Positions 18,497 to 27,216 of a stretch of DNA of 64,000 nucleotides are shown here, in pieces. Position numbers and translations under genes: made by a program. Every line of letters starts with the position of its first letter. Positions within the stretch are counted from its first letter, which is position 1. The notes below the pieces were generated by a model. It ran no database searches. It saw only the letters and a program-made list of their open reading frames with translations, and was not told the origin of the DNA. Source of the stretch: Bacteroidales bacterium (GTDB lineage Bacteria; Bacteroidota; Bacteroidia; Bacteroidales; WCHB1-69); contig JAFYNM010000004.1 in NCBI GenBank assembly GCA_017549765.1, forward strand, positions 65,161 through 129,160. The letters are read 5' to 3'.

Positions 18497-18689
18497 AGCG
18501 TCGGTCAAGCGCTTTTCTGATTTTACCAATGAACTCATCCACTGTCATGGTTTCGGTGTCAGCAGAAATTACGTCGTCAGAAGTCTTTACCGCAATAGAA
18601 CCGCCCAAACCTCTTGAGTTATATGCAACAGAAGGCTCCTTAGCAACTTGTATTTTTTGTTCTATTTTTTTATAGTTTTTAGTTTTCAT
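18477..18689 (-). CDS. Cognate antitoxin of the ParE-type toxin
   Basis: 70 residues, lysine-rich at the N-terminus, with an acidic segment and a C-terminal helix (MTVDEFIGKIRKALDRRYENI) of the kind that wraps the toxin. It precedes the toxin and overlaps it by 20 bp. No clear DNA-binding fold is visible, so its family is not identified; the assignment rests on size and context. Confidence 0.65.
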   Translation of the reverse strand: MKTKNYKKIEQKIQVAKEPSVAYNSRGLGGSIAVKTSDDVISADTETMTVDEFIGKIRKALDRRYENIQC

Positions 18690-18708
18690 ATTACAAATTT
18701 TTCAATTC

Positions 18709-18739
18709 GCAAAAATACATTTTTTTCAGTTATACCAAA
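18709..18739 (-). promoter_or_regulatory. Promoter of the ParE-type TA pair
   Basis: On the minus strand: TTTG (18739-18736), 18-nt spacer, TATTTTTGC (18717-18709), 20 bp before the antitoxin start. Confidence 0.6.
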
Positions 18740-18758
18740 GCCAGTTCTAAAAAATTTC

Positions 18759-18767
18759 TACTTTTGC
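18759..18767 (+). promoter_or_regulatory. Likely -7 element facing the YjbR-like gene
   Basis: TACTTTTGC fits TAnnTTTGC, back to back with the TA promoter. No TTTG is found at the -33 distance. Confidence 0.4.
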
Positions 18768-18786
18768 GCTACGAAAAAGCACCATT

Positions 18787-18861
18787 ATGAAATATGAGCA
18801 AGGCTGGATGGACGCATTGCGATGGCACATTGAAATGACAAGCACTGACGAGGAGGAATAA
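18787..18861 (+). CDS. Possible 24-residue small protein
   Basis: An ATG just downstream of a -7 element opens a 24-residue frame: MKYEQGWMDALRWHIEM followed by TSTDEEE and a stop. It could be a small expressed peptide or a leader before the YjbR-like gene, 42 bp downstream. There is no homology I recognise, and chance is a real possibility. Confidence 0.2.
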   Translation: MKYEQGWMDALRWHIEMTSTDEEE

Positions 18862-18903
18862 TGACTGCGCGATTTAAAAATAATCACAAAAAAAAGAATC
18901 ATC

Positions 18904-19263
18904 ATGAACCTCGAAGAATACCGTGAGTTTTGCCTGTCCCTCGGCGAGGTGGAGGAGAAGTTCCCCTTCGCGAAGATGCCCGGCGGCGACGCCTTGTTGG
19001 TGTTCTACGTCTGCGGCCACACCTTCTGCTACTGCGACCTCCACGAGTTCACCGTGGTGGTGAAGTGCCAGACCGAGCGCATCGCCGAACTGCTCGGCAC
19101 CGCTGCCGGTGTGGAGTTGCCCGACAACCACTTCAACCCCAAGTACTGGGTCGGCATCAACCTGCAAACCATTGACACCGAGCTGCTTCAGGAACTGACA
19201 CGGAATTCGTTTGAGATTGTGAAGGGGAAGTATGGGAGGAAGAAAAAAACGAAACAAAAATAA
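18904..19263 (+). CDS. MmcQ/YjbR-family protein
   Basis: 119 residues with the family pattern: an N-terminal EYREFCLSLGEVEEKFPF, a central VFYVCGHTFCYCDLHEFTVVVKC, then LPDNHFNPKYWVGINLQ and a basic C-terminus (KYGRKKKTKQK). YjbR-like proteins have a CyaY-like fold and are often called DNA-binding, but the role is not firmly known. The gene is visibly more GC-rich than the toxin-antitoxin genes around it. Confidence 0.85.
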   Translation: MNLEEYREFCLSLGEVEEKFPFAKMPGGDALLVFYVCGHTFCYCDLHEFTVVVKCQTERIAELLGTAAGVELPDNHFNPKYWVGINLQTIDTELLQELTRNSFEIVKGKYGRKKKTKQK

Positions 19264-19275
19264 AAAATTCACCTT

Positions 19276-19308
19276 TTTGCGAATACATTGGATTTTTATT
19301 ATTTTTGC
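19276..19308 (+). promoter_or_regulatory. Promoter of the higBA pair
   Basis: TTTG (19276-19279), 20-nt spacer and TATTTTTGC (19300-19308), 20 bp before the higB start: a full match to the Bacteroidetes consensus. Confidence 0.75.
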
Positions 19309-19328
19309 GGCCTGAACATTACTAAACG

Positions 19329-19646
19329 ATGAAAGTTTTCTTTGCAAAGGACTATCTTCAAAACCTATACGAAACCGGAAACAGCGGTGACAAAAAACAT
19401 CGTTTTCAACCTGGTGTTATCAAGAAATACGCCAAAATAGTTGATTTGATGTTTACATCGCCCAATGTTTTGTCTCTTGCGCGATATAGCTCGTTGCACT
19501 ATGAAAAATTATTAGGAGACAAAGTAGGGCTTTCATCAGTACGAGTCAATGATAAATATCGAATAGAGTTTGAAGAGAGTACCGAAGGAACTGAAACAAT
19601 CGCTAACATTGTAAATATCATGGAATTGAGCAATCATTATCAATAA
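19329..19646 (+). CDS. higB: HigB-type toxin (RelE superfamily)
   Basis: 105 residues with the plasmid-maintenance killer layout: KKHRFQPGVIKKYAKIVDLMFTS, LARYSSLHYEKLLGDKVGLSSVRVNDKYRIEFE, and a final strand/helix. HigB toxins cleave mRNA in the ribosome. As is typical of higBA, the toxin comes first and the HTH antitoxin follows after 5 bp. Confidence 0.85.
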   Translation: MKVFFAKDYLQNLYETGNSGDKKHRFQPGVIKKYAKIVDLMFTSPNVLSLARYSSLHYEKLLGDKVGLSSVRVNDKYRIEFEESTEGTETIANIVNIMELSNHYQ

Positions 19647-19651
19647 TCATT

Positions 19652-19975
19652 ATGAAACAGAAAGAAGTCGGCAAATTAGAGCCTTATATCCCTACACATC
19701 CCGGCGAGGTGATCAAAGACGAAATAGAATATCGCGGCATCACTCAACGAATGCTGGCGACTGAAATAGGTGTTTCTTACACACAACTGAATGAAGTTTT
19801 GAATGGCAAGCGTCCGCTCAACACAGAAATGGCCATCCTGATTGCCACTGCTCTTGATTTGGACGCAGAACCACTGCTTGCGCTACAGACACGCTACGAT
19901 ATGATTACCACCAAGCGCAACAGCTCTTTCATCCGCCGCCTCACCGCTGTCCGCAAAATCGCCTCGGTGTTGTAA
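19652..19975 (+). CDS. higA: HigA-type antitoxin (XRE-family HTH)
   Basis: 107 residues. It opens with the HigA signature IPTHPGEVIKDEIEYRGITQ, followed by a helix-turn-helix (RMLATEIGVSYTQLNEVLNGKRPLNTEMAILIATAL). It should neutralise HigB and repress the shared promoter. It is the second gene of the pair. Confidence 0.9.
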   Translation: MKQKEVGKLEPYIPTHPGEVIKDEIEYRGITQRMLATEIGVSYTQLNEVLNGKRPLNTEMAILIATALDLDAEPLLALQTRYDMITTKRNSSFIRRLTAVRKIASVL

Positions 19976-19996
19976 CTTTATCAAGCAGCTTTTCAC

Positions 19997-20485
19997 ATGA
20001 ATAAACGACTTTTTGCGATTGTCATTTTGCTTGCTGCCACCTTCCATGCAACAAGCCAAAATATTTACCACTTCCCGGATTGCACTGCGGAATACTGCAT
20101 ACAGGCGCTCTTTGTCTACCCTAATTTAGACTTTGACCCTGACACTCTCTCTCCAGACGATGATAGGTTCGTGTTTTATGACGATTTTGCTTTTTATGTC
20201 AACACGGCGGAGGAATATCTTTACGAACATGGCATCGAAACCCAAACCGCCCCTGAGAAGACATCCAGTTTTATAGCAAATGGCGTGGAATACACCTGGC
20301 CATCAACTCTCAAAGACACATATAAAATGGGTTTTGTCTTTTGCGTCACTGATTCCGCTACACACAACACCACATTGTTCAAGGTGAATGCCATTGATAT
20401 CGGTCTCGATTGGATTATTGACGAAAATGGTCGTTGGAAAGAAGACAATGATGGGACTATCATCTTTCTCGAAAGGAAAGAATAA
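19997..20485 (+). CDS. Secreted protein of unknown function
   Basis: 162 residues. The signal peptide ends at about MNKRLFAIVILLAATFHATSQ. The mature part is acidic and aromatic (FVYPNLDFDPDTLSPDDDRFVFYDDFAFYVNTAEEYLY), with four Cys overall. No family is recognised. It lies 21 bp after higA on the same strand. Confidence 0.6.
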   Translation: MNKRLFAIVILLAATFHATSQNIYHFPDCTAEYCIQALFVYPNLDFDPDTLSPDDDRFVFYDDFAFYVNTAEEYLYEHGIETQTAPEKTSSFIANGVEYTWPSTLKDTYKMGFVFCVTDSATHNTTLFKVNAIDIGLDWIIDENGRWKEDNDGTIIFLERKE

Positions 20486-20522
20486 TTTTTTTAGTCGCTA
20501 AAACCAAGCACGAAATCATCTC

Positions 20523-20554
20523 TTGCCGCTATCGGCAAAAAATCGTATCTTTGC
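20523..20554 (+). promoter_or_regulatory. Promoter of the fic gene
   Basis: TTG (20523-20525), 20-nt spacer, TATCTTTGC (20546-20554), 30 bp before the Fic start codon. The -33 side lies inside an inverted repeat. Confidence 0.7.
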
Positions 20555-20583
20555 TGCGGTTTTCATTAGATTCTTGCCGATAG
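20529..20583 (+). promoter_or_regulatory. Inverted operator-like sites around the fic promoter
   Basis: CTATCGGCAA (20529-20538) is the exact reverse complement of TTGCCGATAG (20574-20583), which ends one base before the Fic ATG. A third half-site, TTGCCG (20523-20528), faces the first. The three sites bracket the -7 element. Since Fic carries its own N-terminal HTH domain, autoregulation is a reasonable inference. Confidence 0.5.
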
Positions 20584-20584
20584 T

Positions 20585-21466
20585 ATGGAATACATCTCAG
20601 TCATCCAATTTGCCGAAAAGTATGGCATTAGCGTGCGGACCGCACGTCATTATTGCGCTACGGGCAAAATTGATGGTGCGTTTCTGACGGGTAAAACCTG
20701 GAATATTCCCGCCGATGCCGTTCTGCCGCGCAAAGGCAAACAGCACATTTCGCCGCTGCTTCAACGTCTGCGCGACGAGAAGGAGACGAAACTGAAAGGT
20801 GGGATTTACCATCGCACCCAAATCGATCTGACCTACAACTCCAACCATATCGAAGGTTCTCGACTGACCAAGGAGCAAACCCGCTATATTTTCGAGACCA
20901 ACACTCTTGGCATTACCACCGAGAACACCCGCATCGACGACATCATAGAGACCGTCAATCACTTCCGCTGCATTGACTATATCATCGACCATGCCACCGA
21001 CAAAATCACGGAAAGCCATCTGAAACAGCTGCACCTGATGCTGAAAGCCAACACCTCCGACAGTCAAAAATCGTGGTTTGCCGTTGGCGATTACAAGCGG
21101 TTGCCCAACGAGGTGGGCGGCGAGGAAACGGTGCAGCCCGAAGAGGTTCATAAGCATATAAAGGCCTTGCTGTCAGAATATAATGCCATCAAAGAGGTGC
21201 AATTTGACGACATTTTGGATTTCCACGTGCAGTTTGAGCACATCCATCCTTTTCAAGACGGCAACGGTCGTGTAGGGCGACTGCTGATGTTCTGGCAATG
21301 CCTGCAAAGCGGCCATGTGCCGTTCATCATCACCGAGGAGCGGCACCTTTTCTATTACCGAGGTCTTCAAAACTGGGGGCACCTAAACGATTACCTGCGT
21401 GACACCTGCCTGACGGCGCAAGATCAATATAAGTCATTGCTGAAGTATTTCAAAATCAAGTATTAA
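20585..21466 (+). CDS. Fic-family AMP-transferase with N-terminal HTH domain
   Basis: 293 residues. Residues 1-48 resemble a MerR/excisionase HTH (VIQFAEKYGISVRTARHYCATGKIDGAF ... TWNIPADA). An inhibitory helix motif S-x-x-x-E-G is at 86-91 (SNHIEG). The catalytic Fic motif HPFQDGNGRVGR (221-232) is complete, with the His base, the acidic Mg ligand and the phosphate-binding loop. Fic enzymes usually move AMP from ATP onto a Ser/Thr/Tyr of a target protein; a built-in inhibitory helix suggests an autoinhibited enzyme. The target is unknown. An S41 protease gene follows after 1 bp, so the two are probably co-transcribed. Confidence 0.92.
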   Translation: MEYISVIQFAEKYGISVRTARHYCATGKIDGAFLTGKTWNIPADAVLPRKGKQHISPLLQRLRDEKETKLKGGIYHRTQIDLTYNSNHIEGSRLTKEQTRYIFETNTLGITTENTRIDDIIETVNHFRCIDYIIDHATDKITESHLKQLHLMLKANTSDSQKSWFAVGDYKRLPNEVGGEETVQPEEVHKHIKALLSEYNAIKEVQFDDILDFHVQFEHIHPFQDGNGRVGRLLMFWQCLQSGHVPFIITEERHLFYYRGLQNWGHLNDYLRDTCLTAQDQYKSLLKYFKIKY

Positions 21467-21467
21467 T

Positions 21468-23183
21468 ATGAAAAAGCATATCCTATTCACCGTCCTTCTC
21501 CTTCTCTGTGCAACCCTCTCTGTCGCACAAACGCCATCCAACAAGTCTGGCGCAGTCCAAGACACGGCGTATGACCACGGCTCCAATGTGGTTTTTCCCG
21601 AAATGACCCCGCAACTGGTGGACAATCTTGAACTGTTAGGGCGGGTTTGGGGCTTCCTGAAATACCATCATCCGACCATTTCCAAAGGCACGTACAATTG
21701 GGATTACGAGCTTTTCCGAATGTTGCACGGCTACCTGAAAGTGACAGACAACAAACAGCGTGACGCATACCTGGCCAAATGGATTCTTCATTATGGGAAA
21801 ATTCCTGCCAATAAAAATGTCAAGCCCGTTGACACGAATGCTTTCTTAAAGCCAGATTTGGCGTGGATCAACCCGGAGCTTCTGTCTCCAAAGCTCTACA
21901 AGACGCTGATGAACGTCTATCAAAACCGCAATAATGGACTCTATTATGTGAGCTATTCCTCTCTATGGGTAAAAACGGCGAACTTCACCCACGAAAACGA
22001 CTATGCCGAGATGGAGTGCCCTGACGCTGGCTTCCGGCTGTTAGCTCTTTACCGGTATTGGAACATGGTGTATTATTTCTTTCCGGACAAATATCTTATG
22101 GATGCCGACTGGAACACGGTCATGAAGAATCATATTGCCTCGTTCCTCTCCGCCGATGACAAAAAAGCCTATTGGAGAGCTGTCAGGCGCCTGATTGCCC
22201 AAATAGGCGATACCCATGGGGCCGTTTGGTCAATGAAATCCACACAATCGTTGGATTATTACCGACCTCCGTTCAAAGTGAGCTTCTTGAATAATGACAC
22301 CTTGGTGGTTTCCGATTATTGGGATCCGGAAAAAGTCGACAGTGCAGGACCGCATATCGGAGATGTCATCACTCACATTGATGGCCGACCTGTTTCGTAT
22401 TATATTGACAGTCTGTCACCCTATTATGCCGCATCCAACCATCGTGCAAAGCTCCGGCAATTGTTGTGGGATATTTGCAGCGGCGACAAGCCCACCGCCC
22501 GCATCTCTTTCGTTTCGGATGGAATCTCCAAGGAGGCCACCATCACCCGATATAATATTGAAGAGATGAAACCAACATTCCAAACCGACAAAGTCTGCTA
22601 TAAGGATTTGGGAGACAGCATCGGATATGTCTCCATGGACGACATCACCAAATCATGGGTGGAACGCATCGCAGACACCTTACACACCACCAAAGCGCTG
22701 ATCTTGGATTTGAGAGAGTATCCGAATGAAACCATCAACTATCAATTTTACAGTGTTTTATCAGACAAATCAAGACCATTTTTCAAGGTCACTTGTCCAG
22801 ATTTGACCAATCCCGGATCTTTTGTCTGGACAAATCTTAATTATACCGGCAAAGGCAAGCAAGCATATACGGGTAAGATCGTTATTCTCATCAATGAGCG
22901 GTCACAGAGTCACGCGGAGTTCTGCACTATGATGTACCGCACGCTCCCGAACAGCATCGTCATCGGGAACACGACGGCGGGTGCGGATGGCGATGTGGTG
23001 GGCATTCGGCTTCCGGGCGGGGTCTGCTCCTATTTCTCCGGCATCGGCATTTACTATCCGGACGGCACAGAGACGCAGCGGGTCGGCATCATTCCCGACA
23101 TCTACGTCTGGCCCACCGTCAAAGGTGTTCGCGAAGGTCGGGACGAGCTGTTGGAGAAGGCGTTGGAGTGGTTGAAGGAATAG
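21468..23183 (+). CDS. Secreted S41-family peptidase
   Basis: 571 residues with a signal peptide (MKKHILFTVLLLLCATLSVAQ). A PDZ-like segment is at about 270-345 (GDVITHIDGRPVSYYIDSL). The tail-specific protease core follows: IGYVSMDDI, ALILDLREYP, and the nucleophile region INERSQSHAEFCTMMYR with Ser in the expected place, then NTTAGADGDV and IGIYYPDG...VGIIPDI. The N-terminal about 250 residues include an aromatic-rich stretch (FRLLALYRYWNMVYYFFPDKY) common in S41 proteins of this phylum. It probably acts in the periplasm. It begins 1 bp after fic. Confidence 0.85.
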   Translation: MKKHILFTVLLLLCATLSVAQTPSNKSGAVQDTAYDHGSNVVFPEMTPQLVDNLELLGRVWGFLKYHHPTISKGTYNWDYELFRMLHGYLKVTDNKQRDAYLAKWILHYGKIPANKNVKPVDTNAFLKPDLAWINPELLSPKLYKTLMNVYQNRNNGLYYVSYSSLWVKTANFTHENDYAEMECPDAGFRLLALYRYWNMVYYFFPDKYLMDADWNTVMKNHIASFLSADDKKAYWRAVRRLIAQIGDTHGAVWSMKSTQSLDYYRPPFKVSFLNNDTLVVSDYWDPEKVDSAGPHIGDVITHIDGRPVSYYIDSLSPYYAASNHRAKLRQLLWDICSGDKPTARISFVSDGISKEATITRYNIEEMKPTFQTDKVCYKDLGDSIGYVSMDDITKSWVERIADTLHTTKALILDLREYPNETINYQFYSVLSDKSRPFFKVTCPDLTNPGSFVWTNLNYTGKGKQAYTGKIVILINERSQSHAEFCTMMYRTLPNSIVIGNTTAGADGDVVGIRLPGGVCSYFSGIGIYYPDGTETQRVGIIPDIYVWPTVKGVREGRDELLEKALEWLKE

Positions 23184-23213
23184 GGAAAGAACGCCGCTCT
23201 TTTATCTTGTAGC

Positions 23214-24377
23214 TTAGTCGTTGAAGAACTGCCGCACGCGGTTGAAGACGCTGCGGTCGCTCTTGCCGGGCTTGGGCACGAAGTTGTCGTGGGTGCTCAG
23301 CTTCTCCAGGATCTCCTTCTCCTCCTTGGTCAGCGACTTAGGCGTCCACACGTTGATATTGACGATGAGGTCGCCCGTATTGCCGCGGTTGATCTCGGGG
23401 AGTCCTTTGCCTTGCAGACGCAGCACCTGGCCGCTCTGGGTGCCTGCGGGAATCTTGATACGGGCCTTGCCGGTCAGCGTGGGGATCTCCACCTGTGCGC
23501 CGAGGGCCGCCTGCGGAATGCTGATGTGATAGTTGAGATACAGGTTGTTGCCGTCACGCTCGAAGATGTCGTGGTCGGCCACCTCGATGGCGACGAGCAG
23601 GTCGCCGTTGATGCCACCGTTGGGTGCGGCGTTGCCCTTGCCCCGCAAGGTCAGCTGCATGCCGTTATCGACACCCGCGGGGATGGAGACTTGCACCACC
23701 TCCTCGCCCTTCACGATGCCATTGCCGTGACAGTGCGGGCATTTGTCTTTGATGACTTCGCCGGAGCCGTGGCAAGTAGGGCATTCCGACACCTGCTGGA
23801 TGACGCCGAACATGGAGCGTTGCTGCTGCATCACCTGGCCGCGACCGTGGCAAGTGGGACAGGTCTCCTTGCTGTGCTCGTCCTTGGCGCCGGTGCCGTT
23901 GCAATGGGTACAGGGCACGTATTTGTTGATTTTCAGTTTCTTCTCGGTCACGTTGGCCACCTCCTCCAAGGTCATCTTGACCTTGATGCGGATGTTGGTG
24001 CCACGGCGCACGCGCTGGGCTGTGCCGCCGCCCCCGCCGCCGAAGAAGTCGCCGATGTTGAAGCCCCCGCCGAAGCCGCCTCCGAAGATGTCGGCGAAGT
24101 GGCTGAAGATGTCGTTGATGTTGGCACCGGAGAAGTCGGTGGCTGCGCCGCCCATGCCGGCATGGCCGAATTGGTCGTAACGAGCCTTCTTGTCGGGGTT
24201 GCTCAGCACATCATACGCCTCTGCCGCCTCCTTGAACTTCTCCTCGGCCTCTTTGTCGCCGGGGTTGCGGTCGGGATGGTACTGCATGGCCTTCTTGCGG
24301 TAGGCCTTCTTGATCTCGTCTGCCGAGGCCTCTTTGGTGACGCCCAGCACCTCGTAATAGTCTCTTTTCTCTGCCAT
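23214..24377 (-). CDS. dnaJ: Chaperone protein DnaJ
   Basis: 387 residues, normal type I layout: J domain with HPD at 34-36, a Gly/Phe-rich linker (about 75-118), four CxxCxGxG zinc-binding repeats ([32 protein letters not shown]) and the C-terminal substrate-binding domain. It delivers unfolded protein to DnaK and stimulates its ATPase. It lies 15 bp after grpE on the same strand; dnaK is not in the window. Confidence 0.97.
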   Translation of the reverse strand: MAEKRDYYEVLGVTKEASADEIKKAYRKKAMQYHPDRNPGDKEAEEKFKEAAEAYDVLSNPDKKARYDQFGHAGMGGAATDFSGANINDIFSHFADIFGGGFGGGFNIGDFFGGGGGGTAQRVRRGTNIRIKVKMTLEEVANVTEKKLKINKYVPCTHCNGTGAKDEHSKETCPTCHGRGQVMQQQRSMFGVIQQVSECPTCHGSGEVIKDKCPHCHGNGIVKGEEVVQVSIPAGVDNGMQLTLRGKGNAAPNGGINGDLLVAIEVADHDIFERDGNNLYLNYHISIPQAALGAQVEIPTLTGKARIKIPAGTQSGQVLRLQGKGLPEINRGNTGDLIVNINVWTPKSLTKEEKEILEKLSTHDNFVPKPGKSDRSVFNRVRQFFND

Positions 24378-24392
24378 AATGTCTCCTTTCCG

Positions 24393-25031
24393 TTATTGAC
24401 CCACCACCACTTTGGCGTAGCGGATCACCTTGTCAGACAGTTTGTAGCCCTTCTCCGTCACGTCAATCACCTTGCCCTTGTCCTCCTCCTTCTCGACCGG
24501 GAAGTGGGTCACCGCCTCGTGCAGGTCGGTGTCGAACTCTTGGCCAATAGCCTCTATTTCTTTCACATTGTGACGGGTCAACATCTGTTGCATCTTGTTG
24601 TATATCAGATTGAAGCCTTCCTTGATGGCGGCCACATCCTCCACCTTCTCGTTGGCGGCGATGGCGCGCTCGAAATCGTCCATGATGGGCAGCAGACTCA
24701 CGATCACCTTCTCAGAGGCAGTGGAAATCAAGTCCAGTTTCTCCTTGTTGACACGTTTCTTGTAGTTGTCAAATTCGGAGTAGAGACGCAGGAAGCGGTC
24801 GTTGAGCTCCGCCTTCTCGGCTTGCAGTTTCTCCACTTGAGATTCCAGTTCCTCTATTTTCTGTTTTTCTTTATTATTTTTTTTGGAGAAGAAAGACTTG
24901 CCTTCCTTCTTTTTTTCCTCATTTTCGGGTTCTGTGACAGTCGTATTGTCAGTTTGTTCTTCCTTTTCAGACATTTCCGTTTCCGGCATTTCATTGTCCA
25001 ATGCAGGATCTTTTACTTCTTCCTCATTCAT
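24393..25031 (-). CDS. grpE: Nucleotide exchange factor GrpE
   Basis: 212 residues: an acidic, low-complexity N-terminus (MNEEEVKDPALDNEMPE ...), a long coiled coil (KIEELESQVEKLQAEKAELNDRFLRLYSEFDNYKKR) and the C-terminal beta domain with LLPIMDDFERAI, and FDTDLHEAVT further on. It releases ADP from DnaK. First gene of the grpE-dnaJ unit. No clear CIRCE-type inverted repeat was seen upstream. Confidence 0.96.
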   Translation of the reverse strand: MNEEEVKDPALDNEMPETEMSEKEEQTDNTTVTEPENEEKKKEGKSFFSKKNNKEKQKIEELESQVEKLQAEKAELNDRFLRLYSEFDNYKKRVNKEKLDLISTASEKVIVSLLPIMDDFERAIAANEKVEDVAAIKEGFNLIYNKMQQMLTRHNVKEIEAIGQEFDTDLHEAVTHFPVEKEEDKGKVIDVTEKGYKLSDKVIRYAKVVVGQ

Positions 25032-25174
25032 AATATAATGGATTTCAATTACTTACTAAAAATAACATATTGACACATCAGAATTTTCGGATGTGCGCTT
25101 GTTTTTCCTTGCAAAAATTTTGCCAAAAAAGGATAATAGTAGAGGTTAGTGAAGAGGAGTCGTTTTGTTTGCTG

Positions 25175-26653
25175 CTATATCTCAAACATCTTTCCCTTAT
25201 TAAAACCATTGAACAAATGTTCGGAGTGTGAAACATAGCCCAATTGGTTGGAAAGAATCTGGGTTTGGCCAATTTGAGCGTCAATATTGCGGTGAGAATG
25301 TCCATAAATCCAATAATCGATGTCTGTATCAATTATGTAGTTACCTAGTTCCACAGTGAACGCTCCATTGATGATACTCCCTTTGAATTCTTCTGCGGTG
25401 CAAAGCGTTGTTGGTACGTGGTGTGTGAGAACTATTTTCGTAATGGCCTTGCTATTCGCGACCGCTGCCTTGATGAAATTCATACAACGCTCATGTTCGT
25501 GGTTGAAGTCGTCTGCCGTGAGTATGTGTCCGTTGTGTTTAATTCGATAGAAATCACTCACATTTCGTTCAGTATAATAGGCTTTATCCGGCTCTATATG
25601 GGACCAAAGGGTAGAAACAATAATGTCGGTATTTTCCAAATGAATTACGCTGTTATAGTATCCGTGTACATTGGCGCGAATGGTTTTGCAATAGCCGTCA
25701 GGGATGGTGGTGAGGTCATAATGCCCGTAAAAATCATGATTGCCAAAACATACGATCACTTGCTTGTATCGTTCCGAAGCCCAATCCCAAAAAGCATATT
25801 GTGAGTAAGTATCTTTACTGGAATTTGGGGGATCAAGGTAGGCGGTATCTCCTGCAATGAGCAATATATCCCCTGTAACCTCAAGAGGATGCTTTTCTAG
25901 AAAAATCCTGTTTTCTGGAAACTCCAAGTGCAAGTCGCTGACAAATTGAATACGCAATGTAGTAGGCTTCCATGCTGCCACGGTCTTTATTGTTTCCAAT
26001 ATCAAATCCGTCCGGTCCATTTCTTCCGAGGAGATCATACATTCTATTTCTTCCGAAAAATTGGGACGATCCATCATTTTGGCAAATTGTTCGGAAACAA
26101 ATACTTGTACGTTTTTATCTTCTTGTTTGAATTCTTCGAAAAATTCTGGACAATAATTCAACACATAGACAATGTCTTCAAGGTCCTTAGCTCCGCGCCA
26201 ATCTTCACCTCCGCGTGATAGAAGTGCTTCAATCTTTGTTGCGATATAATAGGTCACAGGCAATCGGTAGATGACCCTTCCTGAAGGCAAAGTATAAGGT
26301 TTGCGTTTGTTGAAACCGGGGTGATACCAGCTGTTGCCAAAAGAAAGACTTTTTTCCTCCATAGACATCACATCAACTTTTTCTCCGTTGAACACCCACC
26401 GGCACAGAGGCGCGTCAGGTGTCGGGTCGTTATTGAAGTGCTTGGCCCTCAGCAATTTTTCAAAGGCAATATGTTCGGCATAGTTTTTTGAATTAACCAC
26501 GCAGTCCACATCTAAAGTGGTACGTGGTTCAACAGCTATAGGATCGGTGGCATACAATCCAGCCATTGCACCACCCACATATACAAGTCTTTCATTGAGT
26601 TCTTGCATGCCCTCGGCAATTTCTTGCAGGCGTTCCTCATTTGTTTTCGGCAT
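25175..26653 (-). CDS. AbiEii-like nucleotidyltransferase fused to a calcineurin-like phosphoesterase
   Basis: 492 residues in two parts. Residues 1-about 225 are a polymerase-beta-fold nucleotidyltransferase of the AbiEii/AbiGii-like type. They show GG (27-28), the metal-binding DVD (48-50), a later Asp in VDVM (94), the family block APLCRW...SFGNSWY, and KIEALLSRGG...KDLEDIVYVL (140-164). Residues about 232-492 are a complete metallophosphoesterase: D-x-H (240-242), GD (268-269), GNHD (304-307), THH (410-412) and GHSH (451-454). The single-domain nucleotidyltransferase next to an HTH gene is a recurrent, toxin-antitoxin-like pair; the phosphoesterase fusion is what stands out. Both active sites look intact. 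The start overlaps the upstream regulator gene by 17 bp. Substrates are unknown. Confidence 0.8.
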   Translation of the reverse strand: MPKTNEERLQEIAEGMQELNERLVYVGGAMAGLYATDPIAVEPRTTLDVDCVVNSKNYAEHIAFEKLLRAKHFNNDPTPDAPLCRWVFNGEKVDVMSMEEKSLSFGNSWYHPGFNKRKPYTLPSGRVIYRLPVTYYIATKIEALLSRGGEDWRGAKDLEDIVYVLNYCPEFFEEFKQEDKNVQVFVSEQFAKMMDRPNFSEEIECMISSEEMDRTDLILETIKTVAAWKPTTLRIQFVSDLHLEFPENRIFLEKHPLEVTGDILLIAGDTAYLDPPNSSKDTYSQYAFWDWASERYKQVIVCFGNHDFYGHYDLTTIPDGYCKTIRANVHGYYNSVIHLENTDIIVSTLWSHIEPDKAYYTERNVSDFYRIKHNGHILTADDFNHEHERCMNFIKAAVANSKAITKIVLTHHVPTTLCTAEEFKGSIINGAFTVELGNYIIDTDIDYWIYGHSHRNIDAQIGQTQILSNQLGYVSHSEHLFNGFNKGKMFEI

Positions 26654-27152
26654 ATTGGTTCATTCTTTTGGTTAGTTCTTCAATGGCTATATTTTTTTCA
26701 CGAACACCTCCCATTCGCAGGGTATCCACTATAACAAGCAATTGGTATAGTTCATTGTCGTTCAGGACAGCCTCTGGCACGGATGTATATAGGGGGGTAA
26801 TTTGATGTCCCCGTGCAGTTCCTTGCACGTATCGCCACACATAACACTCTCCATTGTCGGTGATTTGTTCTTTTATGGGTGAAGCGCTTGTGTATGTGGG
26901 GATTCCTCGAATAACGCGACCTATTTCGGCAGGGAACACATACATGATACCGTGACATAAAAACTCATGCAATGCTAATGTATTGACTCGCTTTTTGTTG
27001 CGATCTAATAATTTCGCATTTCTGCACCGCTCCAAACTTTCACTCACACTGGATGCACTCATGCCCAACGACTCGGCCAATCCCCTGCAGGAAAGATTTT
27101 GTCCTTTGAAAGTTGTTTTTTTTAATAATATAACAATATCTTGTGGCTTCAT
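26637..27152 (-). CDS. Winged-helix regulator paired with the nucleotidyltransferase
   Basis: 171 residues. The N-terminal about 60 form an HTH/winged-helix (LSCRGLAESLGMSASSVSESLERCRNAKLLDRNKKRVN). The C-terminal part has YVFPAEIGRVIRGIPT and ends in LLVIVDTLRMGGVREKNIAIEEL. I recognise this architecture as the usual upstream partner of AbiEii-like nucleotidyltransferases. It probably acts as antitoxin and/or repressor. Its last 17 bp overlap the next gene, implying translational coupling. A palindrome lies between its promoter and start. Confidence 0.8.
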   Translation of the reverse strand: MKPQDIVILLKKTTFKGQNLSCRGLAESLGMSASSVSESLERCRNAKLLDRNKKRVNTLALHEFLCHGIMYVFPAEIGRVIRGIPTYTSASPIKEQITDNGECYVWRYVQGTARGHQITPLYTSVPEAVLNDNELYQLLVIVDTLRMGGVREKNIAIEELTKRMNQYAENK

Positions 27153-27184
27153 TTATCGTAAAATTAATTAGTTACATTAAAACG

Positions 27185-27200
27185 TTCGCAATTCGCGAAT
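27185..27200 (-). promoter_or_regulatory. Palindromic operator-like site upstream of the regulator gene
   Basis: The perfect 10-bp palindrome ATTCGCGAAT (27191-27200) overlaps a wider inverted pair TTCGC/GCGAA (27185-27189, 27195-27199). It sits a few bases downstream of the expected transcription start, where a bound repressor would block transcription. Confidence 0.5.
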
Positions 27201-27216
27201 TTCAAACATACAGCCT

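Noticed and set aside
23289-25073. A 594-residue plus-strand frame over dnaJ-grpE
   Set aside because: Low-complexity His/Leu/Val-rich translation of the antisense strand of two certain genes.
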